From assembly GCA_946807835.1 (NCBI GenBank), contig OX327702.1:15066001-15130000 (forward strand): a stretch of 64,000 bases of DNA, given 5' to 3'. A program made the position numbers and the translations under genes. This stretch comes from Ailanthus altissimus. Lineage: Eukaryota; Streptophyta; Magnoliopsida; Sapindales; Simaroubaceae. Of this stretch, positions 62,191-64,000 are shown piece after piece (position 1 is the first letter of the stretch; every line of letters begins with the position of its first letter). Under the pieces are notes generated by a model. It worked only from the letters and a program-made list of their open reading frames with translations. It was not told the origin of the DNA and did no database searches.

Positions 62191-63024
62191 ATTGAGATTA
62201 GAAGTAATAATGATGTCCAATTCTTTTTAGGGGCCAATAAAAGATTGTATTGTCCTTGTAAACGTATTTTATGGTATATGCATGTGATTATATACATGTT
62301 GAAAAAACTAAACACGAGTATCATGTACATGAATTTCGCAGTGAAATTCAGCATGTAATTAATATATACATATGTAACTTAAATTATTAACTTAAGATTA
62401 TAGAAACATACCTTTAAAGACCTTGAAGTGCACTATTGTTCGATTCTAGTTCACAACAATCTAGTGGGATTGTGAAGTTAGAATAAAAGTAATTGAATTT
62501 CCAACAACAAAGTTTTTGTTTTTTGAAAGAAAAATAATAGAAATTTATTTTTCTTTCTCTCTAGTTTTTCTCACAACTCTTTATTTAAAGAAAACTCTTC
62601 AAAACCTATTGATATTAGAAATAATAATAATGTCCAATTCTTTTTAGAGGTCAATAAAAGATTGTATTGTCCTTGTAAACGTATTTTAGGGTATATGCAT
62701 GTGATTATGTACACATTGAAAAAACTAAATACATGTATCATGTACATGAATTTCGCAGCGAAATTAAGCATGTAATTAAAATACCCACATGTAACTTAAA
62801 TTATTAACAACTTAAGATTATAGAAATATACCTTTGAAGACCTTGAAGTGCATTATTGTTCAATTCTAGTTCACAACAATCTGGTGGGATTGTGAAGTTA
62901 AAATAAAAGTAATTGAATTTCCAACAATAAAGTTTTTGTTTCTTGAAAGAAAAATAATAGAAATTTATTTTTCTCTCTCTAATTTTTCTCACAACTTTTT
63001 GTTTAAAGAAAACTCTTCAAAATC
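62191..63024. repeat. 417-bp tandem duplication, two units
   Basis: Units 62191-62607 and 62608-63024 are nearly identical. Each starts ATTGA(G/T)ATTAGAA and ends CTTCAAAAYCT. Each unit holds about 66 bp of flank plus the first about 350 bp of a family C-like LTR. Confidence 0.85.
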
Positions 63025-64000
63025 TAAATTCTCTTCAATGCCCTCTCTCCTTGCATGAATTTTTGCTTCACCCTTGTTAATTAAAATGAATTCATACCAT
63101 TTTTTGTGCTCTAACCACTTCATAAGTGCTCCACGAAAATTAGGTTAAGTGGCCAAAAATAAAAAATAATTTTTTGTGGCCATTTTTAATGGTCTAATAA
63201 AATTAACTATTAATTCTACAAAATAGTGTTCCACTTAATTTAATTTATGTTTCTCAAATTAGGTATGTCTTCCATTTAAGAATAAAATAATAAATAAATA
63301 AAAATTATATTTTATTTATTTAAATAATATTTCTTTAATTATTCAAAAACTAAATCAATAGTTAATATTTACCTTATGTGATTTTACTAACATGGTTAAT
63401 GGGTGAATTTATGGTAAAACAATTAATGAAACAAAATTGTGCCACTTGTTAACATTTAATTAGTTAACAACTATTGTCAACTAATTAAGTGATGTACTTA
63501 ATATTTAAGTCTAGAGAAGAAGTGCACAACCTGAGATCCTTGAAATATATTTTCAGTTTGCTGGAATTTTTAAGGTGGAACTATTCAATTCATAATGCTG
63601 CTCCAGTGCACAATGAGTACACTTTATATTGTGAGACTCTCTAGGTCTATGTCCGAATTGTCATATGAAACTCCTCCATACATCTGTGAATGATGCCCCA
63701 CATACACGTTATGGATATTACAAAGCAGCGCATTAGACCATAAAATTTGATGTTATAACATATTCGTATAATCCCTCCATCATTTATATCCAGGTAGAGC
63801 GGGGATATAGATCAACACCTTCAAATCTCCATACGCCCAACCGAAAGTTCATCTCTAGAATTGTATTTCAATAAATAATATCCCCAAACATATTTGTGAT
63901 ATTATTTATCCCTAAGGTTAAACTGTTTTCCCTGAAATTACTGCTTATAACCATAAGACTTTCTAAAATATAATCTTAGAGCATTATGATATATTTCTCA
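62674..64000 (-). repeat. copia-type LTR (family C-like), cut by window edge
   Basis: From TGTAAACG at 62674 the sequence follows the same plan as 12461-14367. The strongest match is 63590-64000 against about 13250-13650 (for example GTGAGACTCTCTAGGT). The tandem-duplicated start also appears at 62257. The other end lies outside the window. Confidence 0.65.

Noticed and set aside
62104..62992. Repeated ORFs of 60-90 residues near the right end
   Set aside because: They are copies of the same LTR sequence in the tandem duplication, not genes.
1..64000. CRISPR array, operon, integron or phage system
   Set aside because: The sequence is clearly plant nuclear DNA; no regularly spaced repeats or bacterial genes were seen.

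Overview
This window is nuclear DNA from a flowering plant, most likely a eudicot. It is AT-rich and full of plant LTR retrotransposons: Ty1/copia and Ty3/gypsy, including a chromodomain-type gypsy and a Tat-type gypsy. It also holds SINEs, a small hAT element and remains of two plant genes: a synaptotagmin (SMP-C2A-C2B protein) and a P-class PPR protein very close to what I know of Arabidopsis At2g37230. I found no intact protein-coding gene, no RNA gene, no CRISPR array and no prokaryotic feature. The two host genes, both on the + strand, are pseudogenes. Every transposon coding region also carries stops or frameshifts.

Layout. 1-2664: a minus-strand copia element cut by the window edge, with its 5' LTR at 2292-2664. 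2935-18623: a synaptotagmin pseudogene whose C2A and C2B parts are separated by a second minus-strand copia element (about 6230-18014). That element has long LTRs. Its 3' LTR holds a SINE (7801-7940) with a 14-bp target duplication, its 5' LTR holds a foldback hAT element (17238-17705) with an 8-bp duplication, and its leader holds a solo LTR (12461-14367). 18624-20863: intergenic DNA with a probable old LTR.

20864-52828: a minus-strand Tat-type gypsy element of about 32 kb, bounded by the exact 5-bp duplication GATAT. It carries gag-pol on the minus strand and a plant-mobile-domain (PMD) ORF on the opposite strand next to its 3' LTR. Its length comes from later insertions. A solo LTR 'A' (23717-35239) sits in the PMD ORF with duplication GTAAG, and a full chromodomain gypsy element (24945-35108, duplication CTCAT) sits inside that LTR. 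A SINE lies at about 41570-41727. A further LTR of the same gypsy family (41728-48574) contains solo LTR 'B' (43499-47555, duplication TCTTG), which itself contains a second copy of LTR 'A' (43504-44920). A solo copia LTR lies at 48689-50478.

53171-60595: the PPR pseudogene, split by a short-LTR copia element (53853-58876) with exact duplication AATGG. 60596-64000: AT-rich DNA with a possible CACTA terminus, a 417-bp tandem duplication and the start of another long copia LTR that runs off the window.

The main interest is the stratigraphy: several target-site duplications can be read directly and order the insertions in time. I did not find a clearly new biological system. The nearest candidate is the antisense PMD gene in the Tat element, a type of captured antisense ORF already reported in plant Tat-lineage retrotransposons.
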